A stretch of 64,000 bases of DNA from Devosia nitrariae (GTDB taxonomy: Bacteria > Pseudomonadota > Alphaproteobacteria > Rhizobiales > Devosiaceae). The notes beneath the pieces are model-generated. The model was given only the letters and a program-made list of their open reading frames with translations, was not told where the DNA came from and searched no databases. Of the stretch, positions 51,525 to 62,537 are shown in pieces (the first letter of the stretch is position 1; the number at the start of each line of letters is the position of its first letter). A program made the position numbers and the translations under genes. The DNA is taken from the NCBI RefSeq assembly GCF_030160115.1, contig NZ_BSNS01000020.1, positions 372,001 through 436,000 on the forward strand. The letters are read 5' to 3'.

Positions 51525-51881
51525 CTATTCCTTCTCTTCGACCTTGCGCGTAGCCTCAACGTGATGGGGCAGGAAGTGCAGGTGATTTGCCAACCCTTGC
51601 ACCGCTTCTTGAGCAGTGGCGGCGCGCACTTCCCATTGCTGGCTGGCTTCGGCCTCGTCCTCGATCCATGATGCCTTGACCCGCCACGTCGGCATGTCCG
51701 CGCGCTCTGGGCGATGTGGCGCGGGGTCGTTCGAGGCCGCGGCCGGTTCAAGGATCGCGGGAGGATCACTGGCGGGGAACGTATCTTCAAGCGCCTCATC
51801 GAGAAGGTGGTCGAGGTGCGCCTGACTCCGCTTCTGCCGCATGGTCGTGGGGTCGTCCTTAGCGTTCGTGTCTGGCTTCAC
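51525..51881 (-). CDS. hypothetical stress-island protein with C-terminal alpha-beta domain
   Basis: 118 aa from a GTG with GGAGG eight bases upstream. An N-terminal motif, HLDHLLDEALEDTFPASDPP, is a short element common in rhizobial small proteins; the C-terminal part (WRVKASWIEDEAEASQQWEV, RAATAQEAVQGLANHLHFLP) resembles a DUF2188-like strand-helix unit. Function unknown. Confidence 0.6.
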   Translation of the reverse strand: MKPDTNAKDDPTTMRQKRSQAHLDHLLDEALEDTFPASDPPAILEPAAASNDPAPHRPERADMPTWRVKASWIEDEAEASQQWEVRAATAQEAVQGLANHLHFLPHHVEATRKVEEKE

Positions 51882-51964
51882 AAGCTTGCCTCCATTGTGG
51901 TTCTGATGCTCATCGCGACGCGGAACGTCCGAAGGTAAGCATCCAAGAACTTTCCTATGACGGG

Positions 51965-52165
51965 CTAGTCCTGGCTGACGAACGCCAGATACATCAAAGC
52001 AAGATAGACGATCGGCACAACACCCAGAACCAGCAGAACGACCGGCAGGGTTACGGGACAGTTTGTGACTACCATCTGGTAGCCCACGTATCCCACGGCC
52101 ACGATGGTTATCGCCAGGCCGATGAATCACGGCAGCAGGCGGTTGCGTTTTGGAGCGCCGTCCAT
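51965..52165 (-). pseudogene. small two-helix membrane protein with in-frame TGA
   Basis: ATG at 52165 with sense MDGAPKRNRLLP, then TGA at codon 13, then FIGLAITIVAVGYVGYQMVV and LPVVLLVLGVVPIVYLALMY. One base change away from Trp or Arg, the stop lies just before the first membrane helix. An FNR/FixK box at a normal distance (53 bases) shows that the promoter is intact. Recent inactivation is most likely; a sequencing error is the alternative. Confidence 0.6.
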
Positions 52166-52217
52166 CTCGTACTCCCTCGTTTGCAGGCCAGAGTTGCAGA
52201 CAACAAGCAGACCTGCA

Positions 52218-52231
52218 TTGACCTTCATCAA
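52218..52231. promoter_or_regulatory. FNR/FixK box upstream of the small membrane protein
   Basis: ttgaccttcatcaa, matching TTGAY-N4-ATCAA, 53 bases before the ATG at 52165. It lies just after the ftsH stop. Confidence 0.68.
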
Positions 52232-52248
52232 CCTGCGCGGAGGACAAT

Positions 52249-54108
52249 CTACGCCCGGGAGCCGGCAGCCCTCGCGGGCGCAGCGGCGGTAGGGGCTTCG
52301 TCTCTCGCGGGTACCTGCGCAGGCCTCAACGACTCGAAATCTTCAGGAGTGATCACTTCGCGCTCCAGAAGCAGGCCGGCGCCCTGTTCGAGATCGTTCC
52401 GGCGGCCGCTGAGGATGGTCTTTGCCCGTTCGAAGGCTGACGCGATGAGTTCGCGCATGGCAATATCGAGCTCGCGAGCCGTCGCTTCCGAATAGTCGCG
52501 CTGCACGCGCGGCTCGGCGACATTGAGATAGGTTTGCCTCGCCTGCTCGAGAGCCGCCTGGCCCGTGGCTTCGTGCATGCCGAAGCGGGCTACGTATTGG
52601 CGGGCGATGTCGCTCGCCTTTGCCAGATCATCGGCAGCCCCCGTCGATATGTCTCCAAGAGCGATCAACTCGGCCGCCCTTCCAGCCATCAGTACGGCCA
52701 TTCGGTCGAGGAGTTCGCCCGAGGTAATGACGTAGCGATCCTCGGTCGGCCTTTGCATGGTGTAGCCCAGGGCGCCGATCGCTCGGGGGATGATCGAGAC
52801 CTTATGAACGGGGTCGTACCCGGGGATCGAGGCGGCAACCAGGGCGTGCCCGATCTCGTGATAGGCGACACGGCGGCGCTCGCTGGGCAAAAGCAGCCGG
52901 TTGCGTTCGGCGCCCGCAACGATTCGCTCGACCGCGCCGGTGAAATCGTCCATCGAAACCATGTCGGCGTGGCGCCGCGTTGCGAGGATGGCCGCCTCGT
53001 TGACGAGGTTGGCAAGGTCCGCCCCGGTAAAGCCGGGGGTGAGTGCGGCGATCTCCTCGACGGCAACGGTCGGGGCTGTCCTAATCTTGCGCATATGCAC
53101 CGCAAGGATGGCGGCGCGTCCCTTGATGTCCGGGCGATCGATGGCGATCTGGCGATCGAACCGGCCGGCGCGCAGCAGTGCGGGATCGAGGATCTCCGGC
53201 CGGTTGGTCGCCGCCAGCAACACGATGCCAACGCGCGGGTCGAACCCATCGAGCTCGGAGAGCAGTTGGTTGAGCGTCTGTTCTTTTTCGTCGCCGCCAC
53301 CGAGATTTCCAAATGGCGAACGGGCGCGCCCCAAGGCGTCCAGCTCGTCGATAAAGATGATGCAGGGCGCAGCCTTGCGGGCCTGCTCGAAAAGGTCGCG
53401 TACGCGCGCAGCCCCAACGCCCACGAACATCTCGACGAATTCCGATCCCGAAATCGAAAAGAACGGCACACCCGCTTCTCCGGCGACGGCCCGCGCCATC
53501 AGGGTCTTGCCGGTGCCGGGCGGGCCAACCAGCAGCACGCCTTTGGGGATGCGCGCTCCTAGCCTGCCATAGGTCTCCTTGTCCTTGAGGAAGGAGACGA
53601 TCTCCATGAGTTCGGCTCGGGCCTCGTCGATCCCGGCGACGTCGTCGAAGGTGACGCCCGTGTCCTTTTCCACATAGACCCGGGCGCCGGATTTGCCGAT
53701 GGCGGTCAGGCCGCCGAGGCCCCCGCGCTCGGCAACGCCGCGGAACACGAACCACCAGAGCCCGACCAGGATCAGCGCCGGCGCGATCCAGGAGAGGAGC
53801 ATCGTCAGCCAGTTCTCGTCGCTTGAGCCGCGCACGGTCACGCCTGCATCGGTGAAGAGGTCGACGAGTTGCGGGTCCGCCCGGCGGGTGACGAAATAGT
53901 CGTATCCGTCCTGCGGCTCGTGGAACTGGCCTTCGATGAGGCTGTCCGAAATCGACACTTCAGCGATGGCGCCGTTGCCGAGATAGTCGAGCATCTCGCT
54001 ATAGGAAATCGTCACCACGGCGCGATAGGCCAGCCAGAACTGGATGGCAGCGAAAACGATCATGGCGGCAATCCAGTACCAGAGCGTGTACTGGCGGCGC
54101 TTGTCCAT
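52249..54108 (-). CDS. ftsH: FtsH-type membrane AAA+ zinc metalloprotease
   Basis: 619 aa from [12 protein letters not shown], which has GGAGG seven bases upstream; a start 12 codons earlier abuts the groEL stop. Two membrane helices (about 11-30 and 106-124) flank a periplasmic segment; Walker A GPPGTGKT (195-202), second region of homology with [20 protein letters not shown], zinc motif HEIGH, and the third ligand in [10 protein letters not shown]. Degrades membrane and short-lived regulatory proteins. It follows groEL after a short gap in one operon. Likely a second FtsH, not the housekeeping copy. Confidence 0.93.
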   Translation of the reverse strand: MDKRRQYTLWYWIAAMIVFAAIQFWLAYRAVVTISYSEMLDYLGNGAIAEVSISDSLIEGQFHEPQDGYDYFVTRRADPQLVDLFTDAGVTVRGSSDENWLTMLLSWIAPALILVGLWWFVFRGVAERGGLGGLTAIGKSGARVYVEKDTGVTFDDVAGIDEARAELMEIVSFLKDKETYGRLGARIPKGVLLVGPPGTGKTLMARAVAGEAGVPFFSISGSEFVEMFVGVGAARVRDLFEQARKAAPCIIFIDELDALGRARSPFGNLGGGDEKEQTLNQLLSELDGFDPRVGIVLLAATNRPEILDPALLRAGRFDRQIAIDRPDIKGRAAILAVHMRKIRTAPTVAVEEIAALTPGFTGADLANLVNEAAILATRRHADMVSMDDFTGAVERIVAGAERNRLLLPSERRRVAYHEIGHALVAASIPGYDPVHKVSIIPRAIGALGYTMQRPTEDRYVITSGELLDRMAVLMAGRAAELIALGDISTGAADDLAKASDIARQYVARFGMHEATGQAALEQARQTYLNVAEPRVQRDYSEATARELDIAMRELIASAFERAKTILSGRRNDLEQGAGLLLEREVITPEDFESLRPAQVPARDEAPTAAAPARAAGSRA

Positions 54109-54147
54109 GCCATTGCCTCCTCGGGGCGCTGTGCCTTCCGCCATGTG

Positions 54148-55770
<1,623 letters not shown>

Positions 55771-55844
55771 TTGCCTAGCCTTTCGTGGCAGGGAGTTGAT
55801 CGGACCTAGCGGCTCGCAGATTACCTCCGGGCGGGCCGCCCGGT

Positions 55845-55858
55845 TTGATGTGCGTCAA
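55845..55858. promoter_or_regulatory. FNR/FixK box upstream of groEL-ftsH
   Basis: ttgatgtgcgtcaa, matching TTGAT-N4-RTCAA, 75 bases before the groEL start. Confidence 0.78.
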
Positions 55859-55884
55859 GGCTTTTGCAGGCGCGCGGGTGAGCG

Positions 55885-56856
55885 TCATCCCTGCGGATTG
55901 AGCAGGCGATTGATAGATCCACCGCCATGAAGGCGCGCAATCGCCTGGCCGAGGAGCGGTCCGCAACCAAGAACCTCCAGCCTATCCGTGGCACCGGCCG
56001 GCAGGGAGAACGGTGCCGTACTGTCGGTGACGATAACCCCGTCGAGCCGCCCCTGCTCGAAGAGCTGGCCCGCCTCGGGCGAGAAGAGGCCATGGGTGGC
56101 GAGCGCGAAGACCCTGTTGGCCCCGCGCTCGCGGCAGGCCTCGGCCGCGCGCAGGATCGTGCCGCCCGTCGCGATGATGTCGTCGACGATGAAGACGTCG
56201 GCTCCATGCACCTCGCCGGCAAACAAATTCCCCGAAAGTATGTCCAGGCTGCGGTGCTTCTCCATCATCGCCATGCCGATCTCAGCGCCGGCCTCGCGCT
56301 GGAGGGCATCGCGCACGAGATTCGCTCGGTGCATTCCGCCGCTGTCGGGCGACAGCACCACCGCCCCGCCGGTGGCGATCTCCTTCATGCGGCGGGCAAG
56401 CAGGTGATGCGCATCGAGATGGGTCGTCGGGCAGCGGAAGGCGTTCTGGAAAGCGGCGGGATTGTGCACCTCAAGGGTGACGACCATCGAAGTCCCGACC
56501 GCCTCGAACAGTTCCGCCACATAGCGGCTGGTAACGGGATCGCGCGGCTTGGTCTGCCGCTCCTTGCGCATGAACGGCAGGTAGGGCACCACTGCGGTCA
56601 CCCTGTCGGCGCCGTTCTCCCGGCAGGTCGCCATGAAGAACAGCAGGCGCAGCAACCTGTCGCCCGCCGTGCGCCCCCCACGACCATGGAGGCCCGCGAC
56701 GACATAGACGTCCTGCTTGCGTACGCTCACCAGCGGCCGTGACTTGTGCTCGCCGTCCGGAAACTCACGTTCCTCAAGCGGGTCCAGCTCTATTCCGATG
56801 GATGCGGCCACCGCGTCCGCCAGGGCGCTCTGGCCACCAAGGGCGAATAGGCGCAT
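55885..56856 (-). CDS. ribose-phosphate pyrophosphokinase family protein
   Basis: 323 aa. PRPP-synthetase pattern: ALGGQSALADAVAASIGIEL and EREFPDGEHKSRPLVSVRKQ at the start, RKERQTKPRDPVTSRYVAEL (flexible loop), and the PRPP loop FIVDDIIATGGTILRAAEAC. It makes PRPP from ribose 5-phosphate and ATP. It is shorter and more divergent than housekeeping Prs and sits in a stress island; such copies may supply the orphan PRTases. An FNR/FixK-like box lies 56 bases upstream. Confidence 0.88.
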   Translation of the reverse strand: MRLFALGGQSALADAVAASIGIELDPLEEREFPDGEHKSRPLVSVRKQDVYVVAGLHGRGGRTAGDRLLRLLFFMATCRENGADRVTAVVPYLPFMRKERQTKPRDPVTSRYVAELFEAVGTSMVVTLEVHNPAAFQNAFRCPTTHLDAHHLLARRMKEIATGGAVVLSPDSGGMHRANLVRDALQREAGAEIGMAMMEKHRSLDILSGNLFAGEVHGADVFIVDDIIATGGTILRAAEACRERGANRVFALATHGLFSPEAGQLFEQGRLDGVIVTDSTAPFSLPAGATDRLEVLGCGPLLGQAIARLHGGGSINRLLNPQG

Positions 56857-56911
56857 ATGCCGACCTCCGACTGCCTTTGCCCAACGCTAGGCCGCGACGA
56901 CCGGAGGCGCT

Positions 56912-56925
56912 TTGATCTGCGTCAC
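56912..56925. promoter_or_regulatory. FNR/FixK-like box upstream of the PRPP synthetase gene
   Basis: ttgatctgcgtcac, one mismatch from TTGAT-N4-RTCAA, 56 bases before the start at 56856. Confidence 0.62.
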
Positions 56926-56942
56926 GCAGCGGGCTTTCACGC

Positions 56943-57899
56943 TCAGGCAATCTGTTCGATGTCACCGAGGATCTGCCTGAAGTAGCGCTCCGTGCTGTCG
57001 CGCTCGCAGAGTTCGGTCGCCTCGGTGGTCACTGCCGAGGCCGCAGCTGCAACGCCCATGGCAACCGCGTCAGCCAGTTCCCAGCCACGCGCGAGGCACA
57101 AGGTCAGGGCGCCGACGAAACTGTCGCCGGCCCCGACGGCGCTGACCACCTTGACCAGCGGGGGGCGAATGAGCAGCTGCTGGCCTTGCGTTGCGAGCAC
57201 CGTGCCAATGTCACCAAGCGTGAGCACAACCGTTTCGGCCACGCCACGATCGACTAAAGTCCGGGCGAGCGCTTCGCCGGTCGGAATTGCGTCAGCCCCG
57301 TCACCCGCCAGATCCCTGGCTTCGAACTGGTTGAGTTTCATGAGGAAGGGGCGTTCCACAGCCGCAGCCCGAAGCGGCGGCCCGGAGGTATCGAGGATCA
57401 CCCGCACGCCTCTCGTGTGGCAATGCCGGATCAGCCGGGCGTAGATGTCTTCTGCAAGGCCCGGAGGCAGTGTGCCGCTCGCGACGACGAATCTGATGTG
57501 TCCCTGGATAGCGCGTTCCAGCTCTGCCAGCAGACGCGTGCCATCCTCGACCACCTGCAGGGGACCAGGAAGCACGAAACGATATTGCTGCCCGGTCTCG
57601 GTCTCCATCACCGTCAGGGAGAACCGCGTCTCGCCCTCAAGCGGCCAAAAATGTGTGGCGGTCGCGGTGACGGCGAGAAGCTCCGCGTACTGATCACCTA
57701 TGGCGCCACCGAGGGCAACGAAGGCTTCGCTCTCCCCGCCTAGTTCCTCGATGGCACGGGACACGTTGACCCCACCCCCGCCGGCATCGTAGCGCGGGCT
57801 GCTGCACCGCAGCTTACCGTGTGGCAGCACACGTTCGGTCCACGTGGTGATATCGAGGGCGGGATTGAGTGTCACCGTCAGGATCGGCTCCTGGTTCAT
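56943..57899 (-). CDS. PfkB-family sugar kinase (phosphofructokinase type)
   Basis: 318 aa. TLNPALDITTWTERVLPHGK at the start, RYDAGGGGVNVSRAIEELGG (substrate loop), and VVSAVGAGDSFVGALTLCLA with the catalytic Asp in GAGDS. This set of motifs is of the FruK/Pfk-2/LacC branch. Next to aldolase and glucokinase genes, a 6-phosphofructokinase role is most likely. It overlaps the aldolase gene by 4 bases. Confidence 0.87.
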   Translation of the reverse strand: MNQEPILTVTLNPALDITTWTERVLPHGKLRCSSPRYDAGGGGVNVSRAIEELGGESEAFVALGGAIGDQYAELLAVTATATHFWPLEGETRFSLTVMETETGQQYRFVLPGPLQVVEDGTRLLAELERAIQGHIRFVVASGTLPPGLAEDIYARLIRHCHTRGVRVILDTSGPPLRAAAVERPFLMKLNQFEARDLAGDGADAIPTGEALARTLVDRGVAETVVLTLGDIGTVLATQGQQLLIRPPLVKVVSAVGAGDSFVGALTLCLARGWELADAVAMGVAAAASAVTTEATELCERDSTERYFRQILGDIEQIA

Positions 57900-58825
57900 G
57901 GCCCTTGCCCTCCGGCCTGCGACAGATGGATGTCGATGATCCTGCCGAGCATGTCACGGGCCTCGCCGAACGGACGCTGGAAGCTGTTGCGACCGACGAT
58001 CGAGCCATGCCCGCCACCATCGCGGATGGCCGCGATCTCGTCATAAAGGGCCGTGACGTCCTTCGCCGGTCCGCCGGAGAAGACCACGATGCGCCGGCCT
58101 GCGAAGGCCGCCTGCATGACATGCCTGACCCTCGTCGCAAGCCCTGAAAGATCCATGCCCTCATAGGCCGGGCGCGCCTCGGCCTGCGCGATGACGGCCG
58201 AAGGTGGCTTGACTTTGATGATGTGGGCGCCGAGTTGAGCGGCGATCTGCGCACCATAGGCAACGACGTCGAGCGCCGTTTCATCGTCCTTGCCCAGATG
58301 CCGCCCCCGCGGATAGGCCCAGACCACCACCGCGAGGCCATGGTCCCTTGCTTCAGCGATGCCTTCGCGCACCTCTTCGAACATCTCGTATTGACGGTCG
58401 CACCCTGGATAGATGGTGTAGCCGATGGCTGAGCAGCCGAGCTGGAGCGCATCGCGCACGCCTGCCGTCACCGCCTGGTCCCTATCGTCGGAAAGGTTGT
58501 CGGCATTGTTGGCCTTGAGGATCAGCGGTAAGGCGCCAGCAAAGCGGTCGGCCCCGGCCGTGAGCAGGCCCAGGGGGGCAGCGAGGGCGCTCAGCCCCGC
58601 CTCGATGGCCAGCTCGAAGTGATAGTGCGGATCGTAGGCTGCCGGGTTGACCGAGAAACTGCGTCCCGGCCCGTGCTCGAAGCCCTGGTCGACCGGCAGG
58701 ATGACGAGCTTGCCCGACCCGCCGGTGCGCCCATGCATCAATAGGCGGGCGAGGTTCGCTTTGACACCCGGCCGCTCGCCCCCATAGTTATTGAGGACTC
58801 TTTGGACGGCCTCGCTGATCCGCAT
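57896..58825 (-). CDS. class I fructose-bisphosphate aldolase (DhnA/FbaB type)
   Basis: 309 aa. LVILPVDQGFEHGPGRSF, AIGYTIYPGCDRQYEMFEEV, LGAHIIKVKPP (Schiff-base Lys) and RRIVVFSGGPAKDV (phosphate site) are characteristic of the archaeal-type class I aldolase family. Cleaves fructose 1,6-bisphosphate. It is 10 bases downstream of the glucokinase gene and translationally coupled to the PfkB kinase. Confidence 0.9.
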   Translation of the reverse strand: MRISEAVQRVLNNYGGERPGVKANLARLLMHGRTGGSGKLVILPVDQGFEHGPGRSFSVNPAAYDPHYHFELAIEAGLSALAAPLGLLTAGADRFAGALPLILKANNADNLSDDRDQAVTAGVRDALQLGCSAIGYTIYPGCDRQYEMFEEVREGIAEARDHGLAVVVWAYPRGRHLGKDDETALDVVAYGAQIAAQLGAHIIKVKPPSAVIAQAEARPAYEGMDLSGLATRVRHVMQAAFAGRRIVVFSGGPAKDVTALYDEIAAIRDGGGHGSIVGRNSFQRPFGEARDMLGRIIDIHLSQAGGQGP

Positions 58826-58835
58826 TGCAGCACCA

Positions 58836-59819
58836 CTATGCCGCGAGCGCCGTCGTCACTACACGCGCCAGCGCCACCGCTGCCCCGCGCAGGCCGGCAT
58901 CGGCGCCGGTCTTGATCACATGGACCGGTGTGTCGGCGAGGTAGGCGGCGAGCCGCCCCTTGCCCGCGAACGCAGTCCGGAAGCGATCCGTATTCAGCAG
59001 GTCGATGATGTTGGGTGCGATGCCGCCGCCGAGATAAACCCCGCCACGAGCTCCGTAGACCAGGGCGATGTCGCCGGCGAACCGACCGAGCCAGGTCACG
59101 AACCGGTCGAGCGCCTCGATGGCAATCGGGTCGTTGCCGTCGCGCGCCGCCTCGACCACGTCGGCGGGCGTGAGGGCGGCAGCCGGCCGGCCCTGGCGGG
59201 CAGCAAGCAGTTGATGGAGGGCGACGAGCCCGGGACCCGAGATGAGATGTTCGGCGGAGACATAGTCCCTGTCCCCCTTGATCGCCGAGACGATGTCGAA
59301 CTCCTCCTGATCGTGCGCGGCAAAGGCGAGATGACCGCCCTCGCCGGGGACTGTGATCCAGCCGTCGCTGTCGTGAACGAGAGCGGCAACGCCGAGGCCC
59401 GTGCCAGGTCCCAGCACGGCCTTGGTGCCGGTCTCGGCCGGCGTGCCGCCGGCGATGCGGTAGAGGTCGTAGTCGGTCAAGTGCGGCAGCGCCAGGGCCA
59501 GTGCCTCGAAATCGTTGATGAGGCTGATATGCGCGGCGCCGGTGAGCCCGCGTATGCCCTGAATCGAGACCGCCCACGGCAGATTGGTCATCTGCGCACT
59601 GCCGCCGATGACGGGCCCCGCAACGGCTATGCCGATCTTGTCGGGGCAACGCGGAATGCTGCGCAGATACTGGTTGAGCGCATCTTCGAACCGGGAAAAG
59701 TCGTGGCTCGCCAACAGTGCGAAATGGTCGATGGTCAGTTCGTCGATGTCGGTGATGGCAAAGCGGATGTTGGTGCCGCCGACGTCCGCCACGAGTGCCT
59801 TGCGCGAATAGTCCTTCAT
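58836..59819 (-). CDS. glk: glucokinase
   Basis: 327 aa from MKDYSRKALVADVGGTNIRF, with GGGAGC before it; the frame is open upstream. Bacterial glucokinase features: ADVGGTNIRF (phosphate 1), NLPWAVSIQGIRGLTG, LINDFEALALALP (catalytic Asp), AVLGPGTGLGVAALV, and VPGEGGHLAF. Phosphorylates glucose with ATP. First gene of a glk-aldolase-pfkB operon behind an FNR/FixK-like box, so entry into glycolysis appears tied to low oxygen. Confidence 0.92.
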   Translation of the reverse strand: MKDYSRKALVADVGGTNIRFAITDIDELTIDHFALLASHDFSRFEDALNQYLRSIPRCPDKIGIAVAGPVIGGSAQMTNLPWAVSIQGIRGLTGAAHISLINDFEALALALPHLTDYDLYRIAGGTPAETGTKAVLGPGTGLGVAALVHDSDGWITVPGEGGHLAFAAHDQEEFDIVSAIKGDRDYVSAEHLISGPGLVALHQLLAARQGRPAAALTPADVVEAARDGNDPIAIEALDRFVTWLGRFAGDIALVYGARGGVYLGGGIAPNIIDLLNTDRFRTAFAGKGRLAAYLADTPVHVIKTGADAGLRGAAVALARVVTTALAA

Positions 59820-59886
59820 ATCCGTCTGCTCCCTGTTCGGAGTGGGTTCATTGACGATGAAGTACCCCGGCTCGACGCCAGGCATC

Positions 59887-59900
59887 TTGATCTGCGTCAT
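59887..59900. promoter_or_regulatory. FNR/FixK-like box serving the glk operon
   Basis: ttgatctgcgtcat, one mismatch from TTGAT-N4-RTCAA, 68 bases before the glk start and 20 bases from a second, perfect box. Confidence 0.62.
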
Positions 59901-59920
59901 GCTGCCGGCCGCAGGCAAGC

Positions 59921-59934
59921 TTGATCAGGATCAA
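59921..59934. promoter_or_regulatory. FNR/FixK box serving the PEP synthase gene
   Basis: ttgatcaggatcaa, matching TTGAT-N4-ATCAA exactly, 86 bases before the PEP synthase start. With the neighbouring box it makes a divergent double control region. Confidence 0.8.
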
Positions 59935-60019
59935 GGCGCTCTTCGTTGCGCCGCGTGAGTGTCAGGGATGGAGTTCTGCGGATCCCGCACTCCGCACGAA
60001 GCTGCTTGGGAGACCTGGG

Positions 60020-62443
60020 ATGACGACACCCGATGAACTGGTGCTCTGGTTCGAGAACGTGAAGCGCGGCGACGTAGGTCGCGTTGGTGGAAAGAACGCC
60101 TCGCTCGGCGAAATGGTGGCTGCGCTCTCGTCCAGCGGCATCGCCGTACCGCCCGGTTTCGCCACGACTGCCGATGCCTACTGGCTCTATGTCGAGCACA
60201 ACGACATCCGCCAGCGAATGGAGACCTTGCTCGCCCATTGGCAGGAGGGCAGGGCAAGCCTGCAGGAGACTGGATCTGCCATCCGCGATCTCTTCCTCAA
60301 GGGAACCTGGCCCGACCGCATCGCCGACGCGATCACGGGCGCTTATCGCGAGCTCTCGGCACGGGCCGGCAAGCACGAGATCGACGTTGCCGTACGCTCG
60401 AGCGCCACGGCTGAGGACCTCGCGGACGCCAGCTTTGCTGGTCAGCAGGAGACCTTCCTCAACATTTCCGGCGAAACCGAACTGCTGAACGCCTGCAGGC
60501 GCTGTTATGCCTCGCTCTTTACCGATCGAGCCATTTCCTATCGGCAGACCAAGGGTTTCGATCACATGCAGGTGGCGCTTTCCATCGGCGTGCAGCAGAT
60601 GGTGCGCTCTGACCTCGGCGGTTCAGGCGTGATGTTCTCGATCGACACCGAGACTGGATTCGACAAGGTCGTGCTGATCAACGCCGCCTGGGGGCTTGGC
60701 GAGAACGTCGTGCAGGGTATCGTCGATCCGGACGAGTACCAGGTCTTCAAGCCGCTACTTGCCGATAACGGCTTCTCCCCCATCATCGAGAAGCGCCTCG
60801 GCGAAAAGGTCGTGAAGATGGTCTATGCCAAGGGCACGCCCCCGACCCGCAATGTACCGACCTCGAAGGTTGAGCGCCGCGCCTATGTGCTCTCGGACAG
60901 CGAGATCCTCGACCTTGCCCGCTGGGCCGTTGCTATCGAGAAACACTATGGCTGCCCGATGGACATGGAATGGGCGCGCGACGGGGAGACCGGACGGATC
61001 TTCATCGTCCAGGCCCGGCCCGAGACCGTGCAGTCGCAGCGAACGGCCTCGAGCTTCCAGTCCTACCGCATCGTTCGCAAGGGTCCGCTGATCGCCGCCG
61101 GTCTCGCCGTCGGCGATGCGATCGTTTCGGGAACCGTCTGCCTCATCGAGGATGCCCGCGATATCGACAAGTTCGTCGATGGTTCGATTCTCGTTACCAG
61201 CACCACCGACCCCGACTGGGTGCCGGTGATGAAGCGTGCCCGGGCGATCATCACAGAGCATGGCGGACGCACCTCTCACGCCGCCATCGTCAGCCGCGAG
61301 CTCGGCCTGCCAGCCGTGGTGGGAACGGGCAACGCCACCGAAGTGCTGCACACCGGCCAAGAGGTCACGGTCTCCTGCGCGGAAGGGGACGAGGGCTTCG
61401 TTTATGCCGGCGAGGCGGAATACGAGGTCGAGACTCTCGATGTCACCCATCTGCCTGCGACGCAGACGCAGATCATGCTCAACCTTGCCAATCCGGGCGC
61501 GGCATTCCGCTGGTGGCGGCTGCCGGCGGACGGCGTCGGCCTGGCGCGCATGGAGTTCATCATCGCCAACACCATCCGGGCCCATCCGATGGCCTTGGTC
61601 GGCTACGATCGCCTTGAGAACCAGGGGGCAAAACTCCAGATCGGCTATCTGACCGAAGGCTACGAGGACAAGACCGAATACTTCGTCGACAGACTTTCGC
61701 GCGGGCTTGCGCGTCTCGCCGCCGCTGCCCATCCCCGCCCGATCATCGTGCGCATGAGCGACTTCAAGACCAATGAATATGCCGGGCTCCTCGGCGGCGC
61801 CGAATTCGAACCCGCCGAGGAGAACCCCATGATCGGCTTCCGGGGCGCCTCGCGCTACTACTCGGAACGTTACCGCAAGGGGTTCGCGCTCGAGTGCCGC
61901 GCGATCCATCGCCTGCGCGAGGAGATGGGCTTTTCCAACGTGGTGGTGATGATCCCGTTCTGCCGCTCGGTCGAGGAAGCCGACAGGGTTTTGACCGTGA
62001 TGGCCGAAAACGGTCTCGAGCGTGGCCGGAACGGCCTCGAAGTATACGTCATGTGCGAGATCCCCTCCAACGTCATCCTGGCAGACGCATTTGCCGAACG
62101 GTTCGACGGCTTCTCGATCGGCTCCAACGATCTGACACAGCTGACCCTCGGCGTCGATCGGGATTCGGCCGAGCTCGCCGGGCTGTTCGATGAGCAGGAT
62201 CCGGCCGTCAAATGGATGATCCACAACGTCATCGATGCGGCCCATGCGGCCGGCGCCAAGATCGGCCTTTGCGGTCAGGCGCCGAGCGACCATCCGCAGT
62301 TCGCTCGCTTCCTCGTCGAGTGCGGCATCGACAGCATCTCGGTCAGCCCCGACAGCTTCATCGCCGTCAAGCGAGAGGTCGCCACTGCCGAAGGCGAGCG
62401 CGACACCGTGCTTCACCTGCATCGCGGCTGGGAGAGCGGCTGA
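60020..62443 (+). CDS. ppsA: phosphoenolpyruvate synthase
   Basis: 807 aa from MTTPDELVLWFENV, with GGGAGACC before it; the frame is open to 59921. ATP-binding N-domain (GGKNASLGEMVAALSSSGIA, VRSSATAEDLADASFAGQQE), swivelling domain with the phospho-His in TEHGGRTSHAAIVSRELGLP, and the pyruvate-binding C-domain (LARMEFIIAN, VYVMCEIPSNVILAD, FSIGSNDLTQLTLGVDRDS). Converts pyruvate and ATP to PEP, AMP and phosphate. Divergent from the glk operon, sharing a double FNR/FixK region. Confidence 0.94.
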   Translation: MTTPDELVLWFENVKRGDVGRVGGKNASLGEMVAALSSSGIAVPPGFATTADAYWLYVEHNDIRQRMETLLAHWQEGRASLQETGSAIRDLFLKGTWPDRIADAITGAYRELSARAGKHEIDVAVRSSATAEDLADASFAGQQETFLNISGETELLNACRRCYASLFTDRAISYRQTKGFDHMQVALSIGVQQMVRSDLGGSGVMFSIDTETGFDKVVLINAAWGLGENVVQGIVDPDEYQVFKPLLADNGFSPIIEKRLGEKVVKMVYAKGTPPTRNVPTSKVERRAYVLSDSEILDLARWAVAIEKHYGCPMDMEWARDGETGRIFIVQARPETVQSQRTASSFQSYRIVRKGPLIAAGLAVGDAIVSGTVCLIEDARDIDKFVDGSILVTSTTDPDWVPVMKRARAIITEHGGRTSHAAIVSRELGLPAVVGTGNATEVLHTGQEVTVSCAEGDEGFVYAGEAEYEVETLDVTHLPATQTQIMLNLANPGAAFRWWRLPADGVGLARMEFIIANTIRAHPMALVGYDRLENQGAKLQIGYLTEGYEDKTEYFVDRLSRGLARLAAAAHPRPIIVRMSDFKTNEYAGLLGGAEFEPAEENPMIGFRGASRYYSERYRKGFALECRAIHRLREEMGFSNVVVMIPFCRSVEEADRVLTVMAENGLERGRNGLEVYVMCEIPSNVILADAFAERFDGFSIGSNDLTQLTLGVDRDSAELAGLFDEQDPAVKWMIHNVIDAAHAAGAKIGLCGQAPSDHPQFARFLVECGIDSISVSPDSFIAVKREVATAEGERDTVLHLHRGWESG

Positions 62444-62463
62444 TCCGCACCTCGCAACAACGC

Positions 62464-62477
62464 TTGACCTGCATCAA
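62464..62477. promoter_or_regulatory. FNR/FixK box upstream of the universal stress protein gene
   Basis: ttgacctgcatcaa, matching TTGAY-N4-ATCAA, 60 bases before the start at 62538 and just after the PEP synthase stop. Confidence 0.75.
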
Positions 62478-62537
62478 GCGGCGCTCCTCCGGAGCGGAAG
62501 ATGCTGGGCGCACCGAGGCCGAAGGAGAATGATTCCG

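Noticed and set aside
60755..62422. Minus-strand open frame of 555 codons opposite PEP synthase
   Set aside because: Complementary to an intact PEP synthase with all motifs; no start signal or domain.
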